Source: DASYXT01 sp035934555 (GTDB taxonomy: Bacteria > Verrucomicrobiota > Verrucomicrobiia > Limisphaerales > UBA8199). From it: 64,000 nt of DNA. The notes under the pieces were generated by a model. That model was not told where the DNA came from. It ran no database searches and saw only the letters and a program-made list of their open reading frames with translations. The stretch spans positions 1-64,000 of the forward strand of contig DASYXT010000002.1 of NCBI GenBank assembly GCA_035934555.1. Reading direction: 5' to 3'. Both the position numbers and the translations under genes were made by a program. Shown piece after piece: positions 34,739-43,314 of the stretch; the stretch's first letter is position 1; each line of letters begins with the position of its first letter.

Positions 34739-35352
34739 TACCTGGCCGCGGTCGGGCTGGCCGGCGCCTCCGGGAGGGGCGGCGGCACGACGGCACGCGC
34801 CCGTTCGACCTCCTCAATGAGGCGCGTCGCGGTCTCCGCTGCGCGCAGCGGCTCCGGCGGGGGCAACGGAGAAAATTTGCGCAAATCGCATTGGGTGAGA
34901 AAATCGACCACGCTCCGAGTCGTGTCCGGCCCGAGGCGTTTAGCCTGGGTGAGCGCGTGGCAAAACTCGGCCGTGGTAAACTCGGTCGGCGGCAAACCGA
35001 ACGCGGCGGTGAAATAATAGCGCAGCACCTGGGAAACGCGGCTGAGCATGGCGCCGGTCTCCGGCTCGAGCCGCAGAGGGTCCAATTGTTGCCGGGCGAT
35101 GGTCGCCGGCGGAGTTAGCTGGGGCGGCTTGGGCCGCAACAGGATCCAGATGGCAGTTGCGAGCAATAGCACCAGCAAAGCGCCAACCAGCCATGGCCAC
35201 GCCCCATACCGCTCCCAAAAGGTCGGCGGCAGTTCCGCCCGCGGCGGGCGCAGCGGAGGAATTTCATCCACCGACAGCAGGTTGGTGGCCCCTAGTAGCG
35301 AACCGGCGAAAGACAGAACAGACCACCAGACAATGAAGCAGCAACGATTCAC
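34738..35352 (-). CDS. DUF4381-like membrane protein of the Bat operon
   Basis: This 204-residue protein starts at GTG 35352, overlapping the DUF58 stop as TAGTG. It has a signal-type segment (1-21), a Pro-rich stretch, a membrane helix (WLVGALLVLLLATAIWILL, about residues 52-72) and a cytoplasmic helical domain (about 80-190, with FTTAEFCHALTQ). Size, topology and position between DUF58 and BatA match DUF4381 proteins of Bat operons. The function is not established. No other start codon would fit the chain of overlaps so neatly. Confidence 0.85.
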   Translation of the reverse strand: MNRCCFIVWWSVLSFAGSLLGATNLLSVDEIPPLRPPRAELPPTFWERYGAWPWLVGALLVLLLATAIWILLRPKPPQLTPPATIARQQLDPLRLEPETGAMLSRVSQVLRYYFTAAFGLPPTEFTTAEFCHALTQAKRLGPDTTRSVVDFLTQCDLRKFSPLPPPEPLRAAETATRLIEEVERARAVVPPPLPEAPASPTAAR

Positions 35353-36269
35353 TATCCTCTCCTTCTGCCGCGGCGGGTTTCGAAGAACCGTTGCAGCGTT
35401 TGCGCAAACGGTTCGGCGGTGCTGAAACTGAGCGTGTCCACGCCGGCCCGGCGGAACGCACGGTCCAGGTCGGCCAGGCGTTCGGCGTTGGTGCGGGCGA
35501 ATTTTTCGCGGACCAGCGCACGGCTGGAGTCCAGTTCGAGCAGTTCGCCCGTCTCGGCATCTTCAATCGTCAGCAGCCCGGCGCTCGGCAGCACGCTTTC
35601 CCGCGGGTCGTGCAGATGCACGCAGACCAGGTCGTGGCGGGCGTTGGTCAGGCCGATTTCCTGCAGCGCATCACGATTGCGAACGGGTTGCGCCGCCGCC
35701 GGCCCGAAGCTGTGGAGAAAGTCGGTGAGCAAAAAAACAATCGAGCGGCGATGCAGGACGTGGTTGAGAAACGCGAGCGCGCCGGGGATGCTTGTGCCGC
35801 GGTGCTTGGGTTCGTGGAACAACATCTCCCGAATCAAGCGCAGGATGTGCCGCCGCCCTTTCCGGGGAGGCAGGAACAACTCGACCTGATCGCTGAAGAG
35901 CAGCAGCGCAACCTTGTCACTGCTGCGGGTCGCAGAAATCGCGAGGGTGCCGGCGATCTCGGCGGCGAATTGGCGTTTGGAACGCTCGAGGGAACCGAAA
36001 GCCGACGAGCCCGACACATCGAGAGCCAGCACCATCGCCAGTTCGCGCTCTTCACGGTAGCGTTTCACGAATGGCCGGCCCATCCGGTTGGTGACATTCC
36101 AATCGATGTCGCGCACCTCGTCACCCGGCATGTATTCGCGCAACTCCTCAAAATCCATGCCGCGGCCTTTGAAATGGCTCAGATACGCGCCGACCATCAT
36201 GTCGTTGACCAGGCGATTGGTGCGGACCTCGATGCGGCGGACGGAGGCGAGTAAGTCGTTAATCGTCAT
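35352..36269 (-). CDS. DUF58 domain protein, VWA-like MoxR partner
   Basis: This is a 305-residue cytoplasmic protein of the DUF58 family. Hallmarks are FKGRGMDFEELREYMPGDEVRDIDW split across residues 34-58, VKRYREER, and a VWA-type fold with LDVSGSSAFG in place of a full MIDAS. DUF58 proteins accompany MoxR AAA+ ATPases and may guide substrate or metal-cofactor insertion. It starts eight bases after the moxR stop codon and ends overlapping the DUF4381 start. No membrane segment is seen. Confidence 0.94.
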   Translation of the reverse strand: MTINDLLASVRRIEVRTNRLVNDMMVGAYLSHFKGRGMDFEELREYMPGDEVRDIDWNVTNRMGRPFVKRYREERELAMVLALDVSGSSAFGSLERSKRQFAAEIAGTLAISATRSSDKVALLLFSDQVELFLPPRKGRRHILRLIREMLFHEPKHRGTSIPGALAFLNHVLHRRSIVFLLTDFLHSFGPAAAQPVRNRDALQEIGLTNARHDLVCVHLHDPRESVLPSAGLLTIEDAETGELLELDSSRALVREKFARTNAERLADLDRAFRRAGVDTLSFSTAEPFAQTLQRFFETRRGRRRG

Positions 36270-36276
36270 GCACCCT

Positions 36277-37257
36277 TCAGGGAACGGGTACCGCGTTCAA
36301 AATCTTTTTGATGATAACGTCGGTGGTCACGGCCTGTGCCTCGGCTTCGTAGGTGAGGATGATACGATGGCGCAGCACATCCGGCCCGATGCTCTTGACG
36401 TCCTCAGGCGTGACGTAGCCCCGCCCCTGCAACAGCGCCCAGGCCTTGGCGGCCAACGTCAGATAAATCGTCGCTCGTGGCGATGCGCCGAACTGAATGA
36501 AATGCTTCAGGTCCAGCTTGTATTGGTCGGGTTTGCGGGTGGCGAACACGAGGTGGACGATGTAATCGCGAACCTTTTCATCGACGTGGATTTGATCCAC
36601 GAGCTTTCGAGTGCGGAGAATTTCATCCAACGCGATCACCGCTTCGGCCCCGGTCTCGGGGGAAGTGAAAGCCATGCGGTCGAGGATTTTTCGTTCCTCC
36701 TCGAAGGAAGGATAATCGAGCAGCACCTTGAACATGAAGCGATCGACCTGCGCTTCCGGCAACGGGTAAGTGCCTTCCTGATCAATAGGATTTTCAGTGG
36801 CCAAAACCAGAAACGGCGAGGGCAACGGCATCGTTTCTCCGCCGAGCGTCACCTGCCGTTCCTGCATCGTTTCCAATAACGCCGATTGAACTTTGGCCGG
36901 CGCGCGGTTGATCTCGTCAGCGAGGACAAAGTTGGCGAAAACGGGGCCTTTAGTCGCGTGGTATTTGCCGTCCTGCGGGCTGTAAATGAGGGTGCCGACG
37001 ATATCGGCGGGGAGCAAATCCGGCGTGAACTGGATGCGGTGAAACGAAGCATGAATCGCCGCGGCGAGCGTGCGCACGGAAAGAGTTTTGGCGAGCCCAG
37101 GCACCCCTTCGAGCAGAACGTGGCCGTTGGCCAGCAACCCTACCAATAACCGATCTACCAGTTGCTGCTGACCGACGATGACCCGGCCGATTTCCCCCCG
37201 CAGCTTGGTAATCCATGCCGCCGCTGCCTGCACCTGCTCGTTCAAGTCGGTACTCAT
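36277..37257 (-). CDS. moxR: MoxR-family AAA+ ATPase heading the Bat operon
   Basis: This is a 326-residue AAA+ chaperone-like ATPase. Walker A is GVPGLAKT near residues 55-62, Walker B is VLADEINRAPAK near 110-121, sensor 1 is LATENPIDQEGTYPLPEAQ, and the arginine finger/sensor 2 region includes FIQFGASPRA. All needed residues are present. MoxR proteins work with VWA-domain partners to mature protein complexes. It is the first gene of an eight-gene minus-strand operon (moxR, DUF58, DUF4381, batA, batB, TPR, batD, batE). It is divergent from the coiled-coil gene at 37403, with about 145 bases between for promoters. Confidence 0.96.
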   Translation of the reverse strand: MSTDLNEQVQAAAAWITKLRGEIGRVIVGQQQLVDRLLVGLLANGHVLLEGVPGLAKTLSVRTLAAAIHASFHRIQFTPDLLPADIVGTLIYSPQDGKYHATKGPVFANFVLADEINRAPAKVQSALLETMQERQVTLGGETMPLPSPFLVLATENPIDQEGTYPLPEAQVDRFMFKVLLDYPSFEEERKILDRMAFTSPETGAEAVIALDEILRTRKLVDQIHVDEKVRDYIVHLVFATRKPDQYKLDLKHFIQFGASPRATIYLTLAAKAWALLQGRGYVTPEDVKSIGPDVLRHRIILTYEAEAQAVTTDVIIKKILNAVPVP

Positions 37258-37402
37258 TTATCCGACGAATTTACCAAGGATTTCCTGCCGCACAAGCTAT
37301 GTTGCGGCGCTGGTAACCGCCGCGAGTGCGTGATACGCCCGCTGACCGGACCCGGTTAGACCCGGTTCTGTACGCTTGCCAAACCTGGTCGTGGCGGGCA
37401 AT

Positions 37403-38221
37403 ATGGCTGAGGCTATGAAAAATCGAATTGGACTTGTTTTACTGGTGCTCGTATGCCTGGGTTTGGGCATTGGTTTGATCACAATCCGGAAAAACGCGGC
37501 GGACCAGCAAACGCGCGATACGGCGGTCATTGAGGACTACTCGAACAAATTGGCGACCACGACTGCGAGCTGGGAAGAGCAACGGCAGGTGGCCGCAACG
37601 TTGTACAGCGATCTGGATAAGCAAAAGCAGGCCATGCTGCAATTAAGCAACAACTTGACCTCGAACCTCGAGCAGACCTCGAATAACCTGGCCCAGAAAG
37701 ATGCCGCGCTGAAGGCCAACCAGGAGGAGTTGGCGCAACGAGATGCAAAGATTTCCGCGCTGGAAACGCAAAACCAGGCGCTCGATAAGCAAGCCTTGGA
37801 TTTGACCAATTCTATCTCCAAGCTCACTGGCCAGATCGACGAAACTCAACGCAAGCTGTCGGCATCGGAGGGGGATCGGGCGTTTCTGCAAGGCGAACTG
37901 AAGCGGTTGATCGCCGAAAAGACCGAGTTAGAGCGCCAGTTCAATGATCTGACCGTCATGCGCGCTCAGGTGGCCAAGCTCAAAGAGGAATTGAACATCG
38001 CTCGGCGCATCGAATGGATTCGTCAGGGGCTCTTTGTCAGCGCCGACCAAAAGGGCGCGCAAAAGCTCATGCAAGGCGTCACCGCGCCGCAAATGCAGGC
38101 CAAAGCCACCAAGATCCCTTACGACCTCAACGTCGAAGTCAACGCTGACGGCTCGGTTAAAGTCATCCCGCCCGCGGGTACCAGCACCGGCAACAGTTCC
38201 AATACGCCTGCGGCCAAATGA
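37403..38221 (+). CDS. Membrane-anchored coiled-coil protein, function unknown
   Basis: This is a protein of about 272 residues with one N-terminal membrane helix (about residues 10-28) followed by a long, nearly continuous coiled coil (about 35-215), rich in Gln, Glu, Lys and Leu in heptads. A small C-terminal globular or flexible tail contains YDLNVEVNADGSVKVIP. The frame opens at a TTG, but ATG 37403 or ATG 37415 (MKNRIGLVLLVLV) is more natural. It should project into the periplasm. It ends two bases before moaA, but a functional tie to molybdopterin synthesis is not apparent. Confidence 0.82.
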   Translation: MAEAMKNRIGLVLLVLVCLGLGIGLITIRKNAADQQTRDTAVIEDYSNKLATTTASWEEQRQVAATLYSDLDKQKQAMLQLSNNLTSNLEQTSNNLAQKDAALKANQEELAQRDAKISALETQNQALDKQALDLTNSISKLTGQIDETQRKLSASEGDRAFLQGELKRLIAEKTELERQFNDLTVMRAQVAKLKEELNIARRIEWIRQGLFVSADQKGAQKLMQGVTAPQMQAKATKIPYDLNVEVNADGSVKVIPPAGTSTGNSSNTPAAK

Positions 38222-38222
38222 C

Positions 38223-39281
38223 ATGAGTGCAGGGCAGTTGCTGCGCGATGCGCAGGGACGCGTATTGCGCGACTTGCGCGTTAGCCTGACTGATCGCTGC
38301 AACTTCCGCTGCCTCTATTGCCTCCCCGAAACCGAAGCCGCCCAGAATTTCTACCGCGGCCACTGGGCGCATCTGCCGGACTCGGCCCCGATTCTGCAAC
38401 AATGGGTGCCTAAGACTCACCTGCTGAGCTTTGAAGAAATCGAGCGGGTGGTGCGCCTGGCGCTCGGGCTGGGTATTCAGAAAATCCGGCTCACGGGCGG
38501 CGAGCCTCTGCTGCGACATGGGTTGGAAGAGTTGGTGGAGCGGTTGAGCCGGCTGGAAGGACTGAACGACCTGGCGATGACCACCAATGGTTTTCTATTC
38601 CCCCAAAAAGCCCGCGCACTGCGCAAGGCCGGCCTGCGCCGCGTCAGCTTCAGCCTCGATTCGCTGGACGCCGCTAACTTTAAGAAGATCACTGGCCGCG
38701 ACGGGCTGGCGGAGGTGCTGGAAAGCATCGCCCTGGCTCACGGGTTGGGTTTTGCCCCGCTGAAAATCAATGCGGTGATCATTCGTGGGCTGAACGACCA
38801 CGAATTGGAAGCGCTGGCGGGTTTGGCGCGCTCGCGCGAGCTGAGCATGCGCTTTATCGAATTCATGCCACTGGACTCGGCGCGCGCCTGGCTCAAGGAA
38901 TTGGTTGTCACAGGCGCCGAAATCCTCGAGCGGCTGCAAAAAGCTTTCGAGCTGCGCCCGTTGCCTCAGGAAAACGCGGCGGCGACCGCCCGGCGCTGGG
39001 GCTTTGCCGAGGGCCGCGGCGAGGTGGGCATTATCGCGCCGGTGAGCCAGCCCTTTTGCGGCCATTGCAACCGCATCCGGTTAACCGCCGACGGGAAAGT
39101 CCGCACGTGCTTGTTCAGCGTGGTTGAGCACGACTTGCGCCAGAAACTACGCCAGGGTTCCACGGACGCGGCAGTGGGCGAGTGGTTGCAGTCGGTCGTG
39201 TTGCAAAAAGAGGCCCGGCACCATATCGGGGAACCGGATTTTGTTCCGCCGTCGCGCTCAATGAGCTGCATTGGAGGATAA
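38223..39281 (+). CDS. moaA: GTP 3',8-cyclase (molybdenum cofactor step 1)
   Basis: This is a 352-residue radical SAM enzyme that converts GTP to 3',8-cyclo-GTP, the first step of molybdopterin synthesis. The N-terminal cluster is Cys26, Cys30 and Cys33 in TDRCNFRCLYC. The C-terminal cluster that binds GTP is CGHCNRIRL followed by Cys in VRTCLF. The protein ends in SCIGG, the MoaA double-Gly tail. The TGGEPLL motif near residue 90 and the SLDS motif near 140 also match. I start at ATG 38223, two bases after the previous stop. No other moa/mog gene is in the window. Confidence 0.95.
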   Translation: MSAGQLLRDAQGRVLRDLRVSLTDRCNFRCLYCLPETEAAQNFYRGHWAHLPDSAPILQQWVPKTHLLSFEEIERVVRLALGLGIQKIRLTGGEPLLRHGLEELVERLSRLEGLNDLAMTTNGFLFPQKARALRKAGLRRVSFSLDSLDAANFKKITGRDGLAEVLESIALAHGLGFAPLKINAVIIRGLNDHELEALAGLARSRELSMRFIEFMPLDSARAWLKELVVTGAEILERLQKAFELRPLPQENAAATARRWGFAEGRGEVGIIAPVSQPFCGHCNRIRLTADGKVRTCLFSVVEHDLRQKLRQGSTDAAVGEWLQSVVLQKEARHHIGEPDFVPPSRSMSCIGG

Positions 39282-39338
39282 GGACGTTGAACGCAGTACT
39301 CCGCACCCAGCCGCGTCCCGTCCGGCCTGACTGAACCC

Positions 39339-42300
39339 ATGAACCGAGCGTCCCATTCGCGCCGGTTCTGGCCCGTACTGGCCCTCGCCGCCGCATTCCT
39401 CGTTCGCCCCGCCGCGGCGCAGCGCGGGTCGGACTGGCGCAGTTTCAAAATGGCGGACGGCTTGCCGGAATCGGCCTGCGCCTCAATCACCTTCTCCCCC
39501 CAGGGCAAGGTCCTGGTCCGCCATCTCGCAGAGCCGCTCCTGAGCGTTTTGGACGGGTATTCGGTGAAGGTGCTGGCGGCGCCGCGCTTTGGCAAAGGCC
39601 GTGTGTATCAAAGCCCCGGTGGGCAGCTATGGTCAGTGTCAAGCGAAGGGCTCGAGGAATTTAGCGACGGCGCCTGGCAGGTGCACCCGCTGCCAGAGCT
39701 GCCTGGCGGTCCGTTCGGGCCGCGGCTGCCGAGCGAGACGGAGCCGGCGCCGCTGTTCGTCGTCCGTCAGGGGCAGGTGCTGGTGCTGCTCCAGGATCGG
39801 CTCGTCGAATACAAAGCGGAGTCGCCGCAACCCCAGCGCGCGGTGGTGCTACGGCTGGCGGCCCAGACCGGGCTCGGCGGGTTCTTCGGCATGACCATCG
39901 CGCGGGACGGCGGGCTGTGGATCTCCGGCGAACACGGCCTGGCGCGCGTTCCCGGGCCGGCGCGCACGCTGCTGCCGGACACGGCCTGGCGGGAGCAGCT
40001 TTTGCCCCAAGACTCGCCAGTTCACCATTTGGAATCGCCGCACGAAGACGCCGATGGCGGCGTGCTGACCCTTGGCGACTCGGGTACTAATGCCAGGTCG
40101 GTAGCCGTGTATTTCGACGGCCAGCAGTGGCAGGTGCTGGCCGGAGCGCCGGACAAGTTGCGGCAGGCGTGGCCCGGGCCGGACCGTTCGAAGTGGGCAA
40201 TGACGGCCGACGCTCTATTCGAATGGGACACCAACGGCCGGGAACTGACGCAGAACGAGGAGATTTCACCGCGGCAATTCCTGGATTTGGCGCTCGAACC
40301 CGGCGGCGCGTTCTGGCTGGCCACCTCGGACGGCCTATACCGGTATGCGCCGTTATTGTGGCGGGCGCCGGCGGCCGCTCGCCGTTTGACGGGCCTTGTC
40401 CAGTGCCTGGGAGTCGGACCAGACAACCTGTTGTGTTTTGCGGCTGGCAATGAATTCCACATTCTCCAAGGCAGCCGCATGGACGAGGTGCCATTCCCGG
40501 CGGGTGTGGGGGGGGCGTGGCAGCCGCGCGCGTTGTTCTTGCTGAAGAATAATCGGCTCCTGCTGGCTGCGGACAACGCGGAGGCCGGGCCGGAAGAGCG
40601 GTTGTTTCAGTCTGACTTTGCGGCTGGGAAATTTGTGCCTCTGACCTCTTTCCCCTCAGATGGGCGAGGGGAACCGCAGCCCTCAAGCTCCATGCCCCCA
40701 AGTTCTATGCTCACACGCTCTAGGCTCCACGATTCTACAAGCAAGGCCGGGCTGCGCGTGCTCGGCCTCCTGAGCGAGGGCGTTCTCTGCCTCCAGAATC
40801 TACACCCCGCGTCCCCCACTGCACCGGCCTGGTACAGCTATGACGGTTCTTCTCTCGACGCGCTGCCCGACCCGCCGCCGCTGTCTGCATTGGGCACTAA
40901 CCTCGACCTGCTCTTCACCGCTCACAACGGAGAACTCTGGGTTGCAGGCGCGCTTGGCTGCGCGCGCTGGCATGAACGCAAATGGCAACTCTTCCTGGGG
41001 ATTGACCCCGCCGCGCCTGACCGGGTGTGCAGCTTTGCCGAACTCCCTGATGGCCACATCTGGGCCGCATCCCAGGACGCGGTCTGGCAGTTCGACGGCC
41101 GGTACTGGTCGGCCGTGCGCCGCGGCTTCGACCGGATCAACCAATTGCTGCGGACGCGCGATGGGAGCCTGTGGGTGGCCTCGAGCGGCGGCCTGGTCCG
41201 CTTCATCAATGACGCCTGGATTGAAAACGGTCTCGAGGAGGGCCTCCCCGGCCCAGCGGTCCGCCAACTGCTCGAGGACGCTCGCGGCCAACTCTGGGCA
41301 GGCACTTCCCGCGGCCTCAGTTCATTTCATCCCGATGCCGACACCGAGCCGCCGCAGACCACCATCGCCCCACTCAGCGACACCGGCGATTCTCTGTCTC
41401 CCAGTACCATGCTGTCGGTCTCTTGGACCGGCATCGATAAATGGAAATACACGCCGCGTGATCGACTGCTCTATTCGTACCGCCGCGACGAACTCGATTG
41501 GTCCTCCTTTCAGGAATTCAATCACGTCGTGCTGCCGGATCTTCTGCCCGGCAAACACGTCTTCCAGATCCGCGCGATGGACCGCAACGGCAACATCGAA
41601 TCCAAGGTCCAGCGCGAGTTCAGCATTGTCCTGCCCTGGTACAAGGAATCCCGGCTCCTCTTTATCGCCTCGCTCGGCGGCGCGCTGGCCCTCTTCTTTG
41701 CCTCACTCGCCTTTAACGGGCACCGCCGGCTCGTCCGCAGTTACACCGAGGTGGAACGCAAAGTTGCCGAACGCACCCGGCAACTGGAAATCGCCAACCG
41801 CGAACTGGTCCAGAGCCAGAAGATGACTGCGCTGGGCACGCTGGCCGCCGGCATCGCCCACGATTTCAACAACATCCTCTCCATCATCAAAGGCTCCGCC
41901 CAAATCATCGAAGAGAACCTCGATGACCCCGGAAAAATCCGCCTTCGCGCCGACCGCATCAAAATGGTCGTCGAGCAAGGCGCCGGTATCGTCAAAGCCA
42001 TGCTCGGCTTCAGCCGCGATTCCGGCCAGGCGCCCGAACCCTGCGACCTCAACGACCTCGTCCGCGATACCCTCAAGCTGCTTGGCGACCGATTCCTGCG
42101 CGAAATCCAAATCCGGTTCCAGCCCGCGCCCGGCCTCCCTCCCATCGTCCTTTCCCGCGATTTCGTTCAGCAAATTCTCCTCAATTTCCTCTTCAACGCC
42201 GCCGAAGCCAAGTCGCGCAACCGCCAGGTGCTTCTCTCCACCGCCCGGCTGGAAAAGTTGCCGGCCGACCTGGTCCTGATCCCCTCGGCCACGGAGTGCC

Positions 42301-42581
42301 TCGCCGTTTTGGTCCAGGACTTCGGCTGCGGCATCAGCCCCGAGATACTGCCGCGGATATTCGAGCCTTTTTTCACCACCAAGGCGCTCTCCGCTCGCCG
42401 CGGCACCGGCCTGGGCCTGTCGATGGTTTATGAACTGGCGCGCCGCATGGGCGCCGGGCTGGCCGTGCAGACCGTCGTCGCCCAGGGCAGCACGTTCACG
42501 CTGTTGCTGCCGCTCACACCGCCAACCACCGATCCCGGCCCTGATGTTGCCGGCTCGCAAACATCTCCGCTCACAATGTAA
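39339..42581 (+). CDS. Large sensor histidine kinase with two-component propeller and Y_Y_Y domains
   Basis: This 1080-residue sensor kinase has a signal peptide (1-28), a periplasmic set of Reg_prop-type beta-propeller repeats (about 30-680, e.g. GQLWSVSSEGLEEF, GSLWVASSGGLVRF, GQLWAGTSRGLSSF), a Y_Y_Y-like domain (about 690-770, YSYRRDELDWSSF), a membrane helix (about 775-795), HisKA with phosphoacceptor His841 in AAGIAHDFNNILSII, and a complete HATPase_c (GCGISPEIL, GTGLGLSMV). It has no receiver domain. A low-complexity insert near residues 440-475 (PSSSMPPSSM) interrupts the propeller. The response regulator gene 34 bases downstream is the likely partner. Such sensors often detect oligosaccharides. 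Confidence 0.92.
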   Translation: MNRASHSRRFWPVLALAAAFLVRPAAAQRGSDWRSFKMADGLPESACASITFSPQGKVLVRHLAEPLLSVLDGYSVKVLAAPRFGKGRVYQSPGGQLWSVSSEGLEEFSDGAWQVHPLPELPGGPFGPRLPSETEPAPLFVVRQGQVLVLLQDRLVEYKAESPQPQRAVVLRLAAQTGLGGFFGMTIARDGGLWISGEHGLARVPGPARTLLPDTAWREQLLPQDSPVHHLESPHEDADGGVLTLGDSGTNARSVAVYFDGQQWQVLAGAPDKLRQAWPGPDRSKWAMTADALFEWDTNGRELTQNEEISPRQFLDLALEPGGAFWLATSDGLYRYAPLLWRAPAAARRLTGLVQCLGVGPDNLLCFAAGNEFHILQGSRMDEVPFPAGVGGAWQPRALFLLKNNRLLLAADNAEAGPEERLFQSDFAAGKFVPLTSFPSDGRGEPQPSSSMPPSSMLTRSRLHDSTSKAGLRVLGLLSEGVLCLQNLHPASPTAPAWYSYDGSSLDALPDPPPLSALGTNLDLLFTAHNGELWVAGALGCARWHERKWQLFLGIDPAAPDRVCSFAELPDGHIWAASQDAVWQFDGRYWSAVRRGFDRINQLLRTRDGSLWVASSGGLVRFINDAWIENGLEEGLPGPAVRQLLEDARGQLWAGTSRGLSSFHPDADTEPPQTTIAPLSDTGDSLSPSTMLSVSWTGIDKWKYTPRDRLLYSYRRDELDWSSFQEFNHVVLPDLLPGKHVFQIRAMDRNGNIESKVQREFSIVLPWYKESRLLFIASLGGALALFFASLAFNGHRRLVRSYTEVERKVAERTRQLEIANRELVQSQKMTALGTLAAGIAHDFNNILSIIKGSAQIIEENLDDPGKIRLRADRIKMVVEQGAGIVKAMLGFSRDSGQAPEPCDLNDLVRDTLKLLGDRFLREIQIRFQPAPGLPPIVLSRDFVQQILLNFLFNAAEAKSRNRQVLLSTARLEKLPADLVLIPSATECLAVLVQDFGCGISPEILPRIFEPFFTTKALSARRGTGLGLSMVYELARRMGAGLAVQTVVAQGSTFTLLLPLTPPTTDPGPDVAGSQTSPLTM

Positions 42582-42614
42582 ACATCCGGTAAGCTTCTGT
42601 TGAATTCTGAGCCT

Positions 42615-43268
42615 ATGAACCCTCCCACCCTCCTGATCATCGAAGACGACGACCTCCAATACGAAATTTACGAGGACGCCCTGGCTAAGTACAAACTCCT
42701 GCGCGTCAAAACCGGCAGCAAAGCGCTTGCCCTGATCCCCACCTCCCGACCCGACCTGGTGATTCTTGATCACGTCCTGGATCAAGGCGAGCTAGGTCTC
42801 GACTTTTTGCCCGAGCTGAAGGAACTTCTGCCCTTCGCGCCCATCGTCATCATCTCCGGCGCGCTCGAAGTGCACCAGCAACTCGACGCCCTCCAGGGGC
42901 CCCGGCGCGCCCATTATTGCCTACCCAAACCGCTGGACATCCGCGTGCTCAAACGCACCGTCGAAACCGCGCTGGCCGAATGCGGCGAGCGCGAGCTGGT
43001 CCGCCAGGTCGAAGCGCTCGAACGCTCGCATCGAATCGATGCGCTGGATTTGTTTACCCGTTCCAGTGATCGACTGAGCCGGCAAAATCACATCCGCGAC
43101 CTGCTGGCGCGCACGCGTTCGCGCCCGAACATTTCGGCGTTGGCGCGGCAATTTGGCGTCGCGCGCCGGACCATCATCCGCGACCTGCAGGAACTCATCC
43201 GCCGCGGCCAACTCAAGCCCGAAATCTATCCCGAATGGGAAAACCCGCGCGACGAGGAGGACGTGTAA
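42615..43268 (+). CDS. Response regulator with receiver and C-terminal helix-turn-helix
   Basis: This 217-residue regulator has an N-terminal receiver (1-120) with the acidic pocket Glu10-Asp-Asp, phosphoacceptor Asp52 in VILDHVLD, Ser81 in VIISGAL and Lys105 in LPKPLD. A helical linker (120-165) leads to a C-terminal winged-helix/HTH (about 175-205, ISALARQFGVARRTIIRDLQ). That output resembles an HTH_11/DeoR-type domain rather than the usual OmpR, NarL or NtrC types. ATG 42615 is preferred over TTG 42600. Placed directly behind the propeller kinase, it is almost certainly its partner and acts on DNA. Confidence 0.92.
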   Translation: MNPPTLLIIEDDDLQYEIYEDALAKYKLLRVKTGSKALALIPTSRPDLVILDHVLDQGELGLDFLPELKELLPFAPIVIISGALEVHQQLDALQGPRRAHYCLPKPLDIRVLKRTVETALAECGERELVRQVEALERSHRIDALDLFTRSSDRLSRQNHIRDLLARTRSRPNISALARQFGVARRTIIRDLQELIRRGQLKPEIYPEWENPRDEEDV

Positions 43269-43314
43269 CTCCACCCCCCTTGTAATCACACCCCCCCTCA
43301 CCTATGTTCCCCGC

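Noticed and set aside
41703..42785. Minus-strand open frame of about 360 codons opposite the kinase core and regulator start
   Set aside because: It runs against the HisKA/HATPase domains, which are certain; its composition (Gly, Asp and Ala rich) is an antisense artefact.
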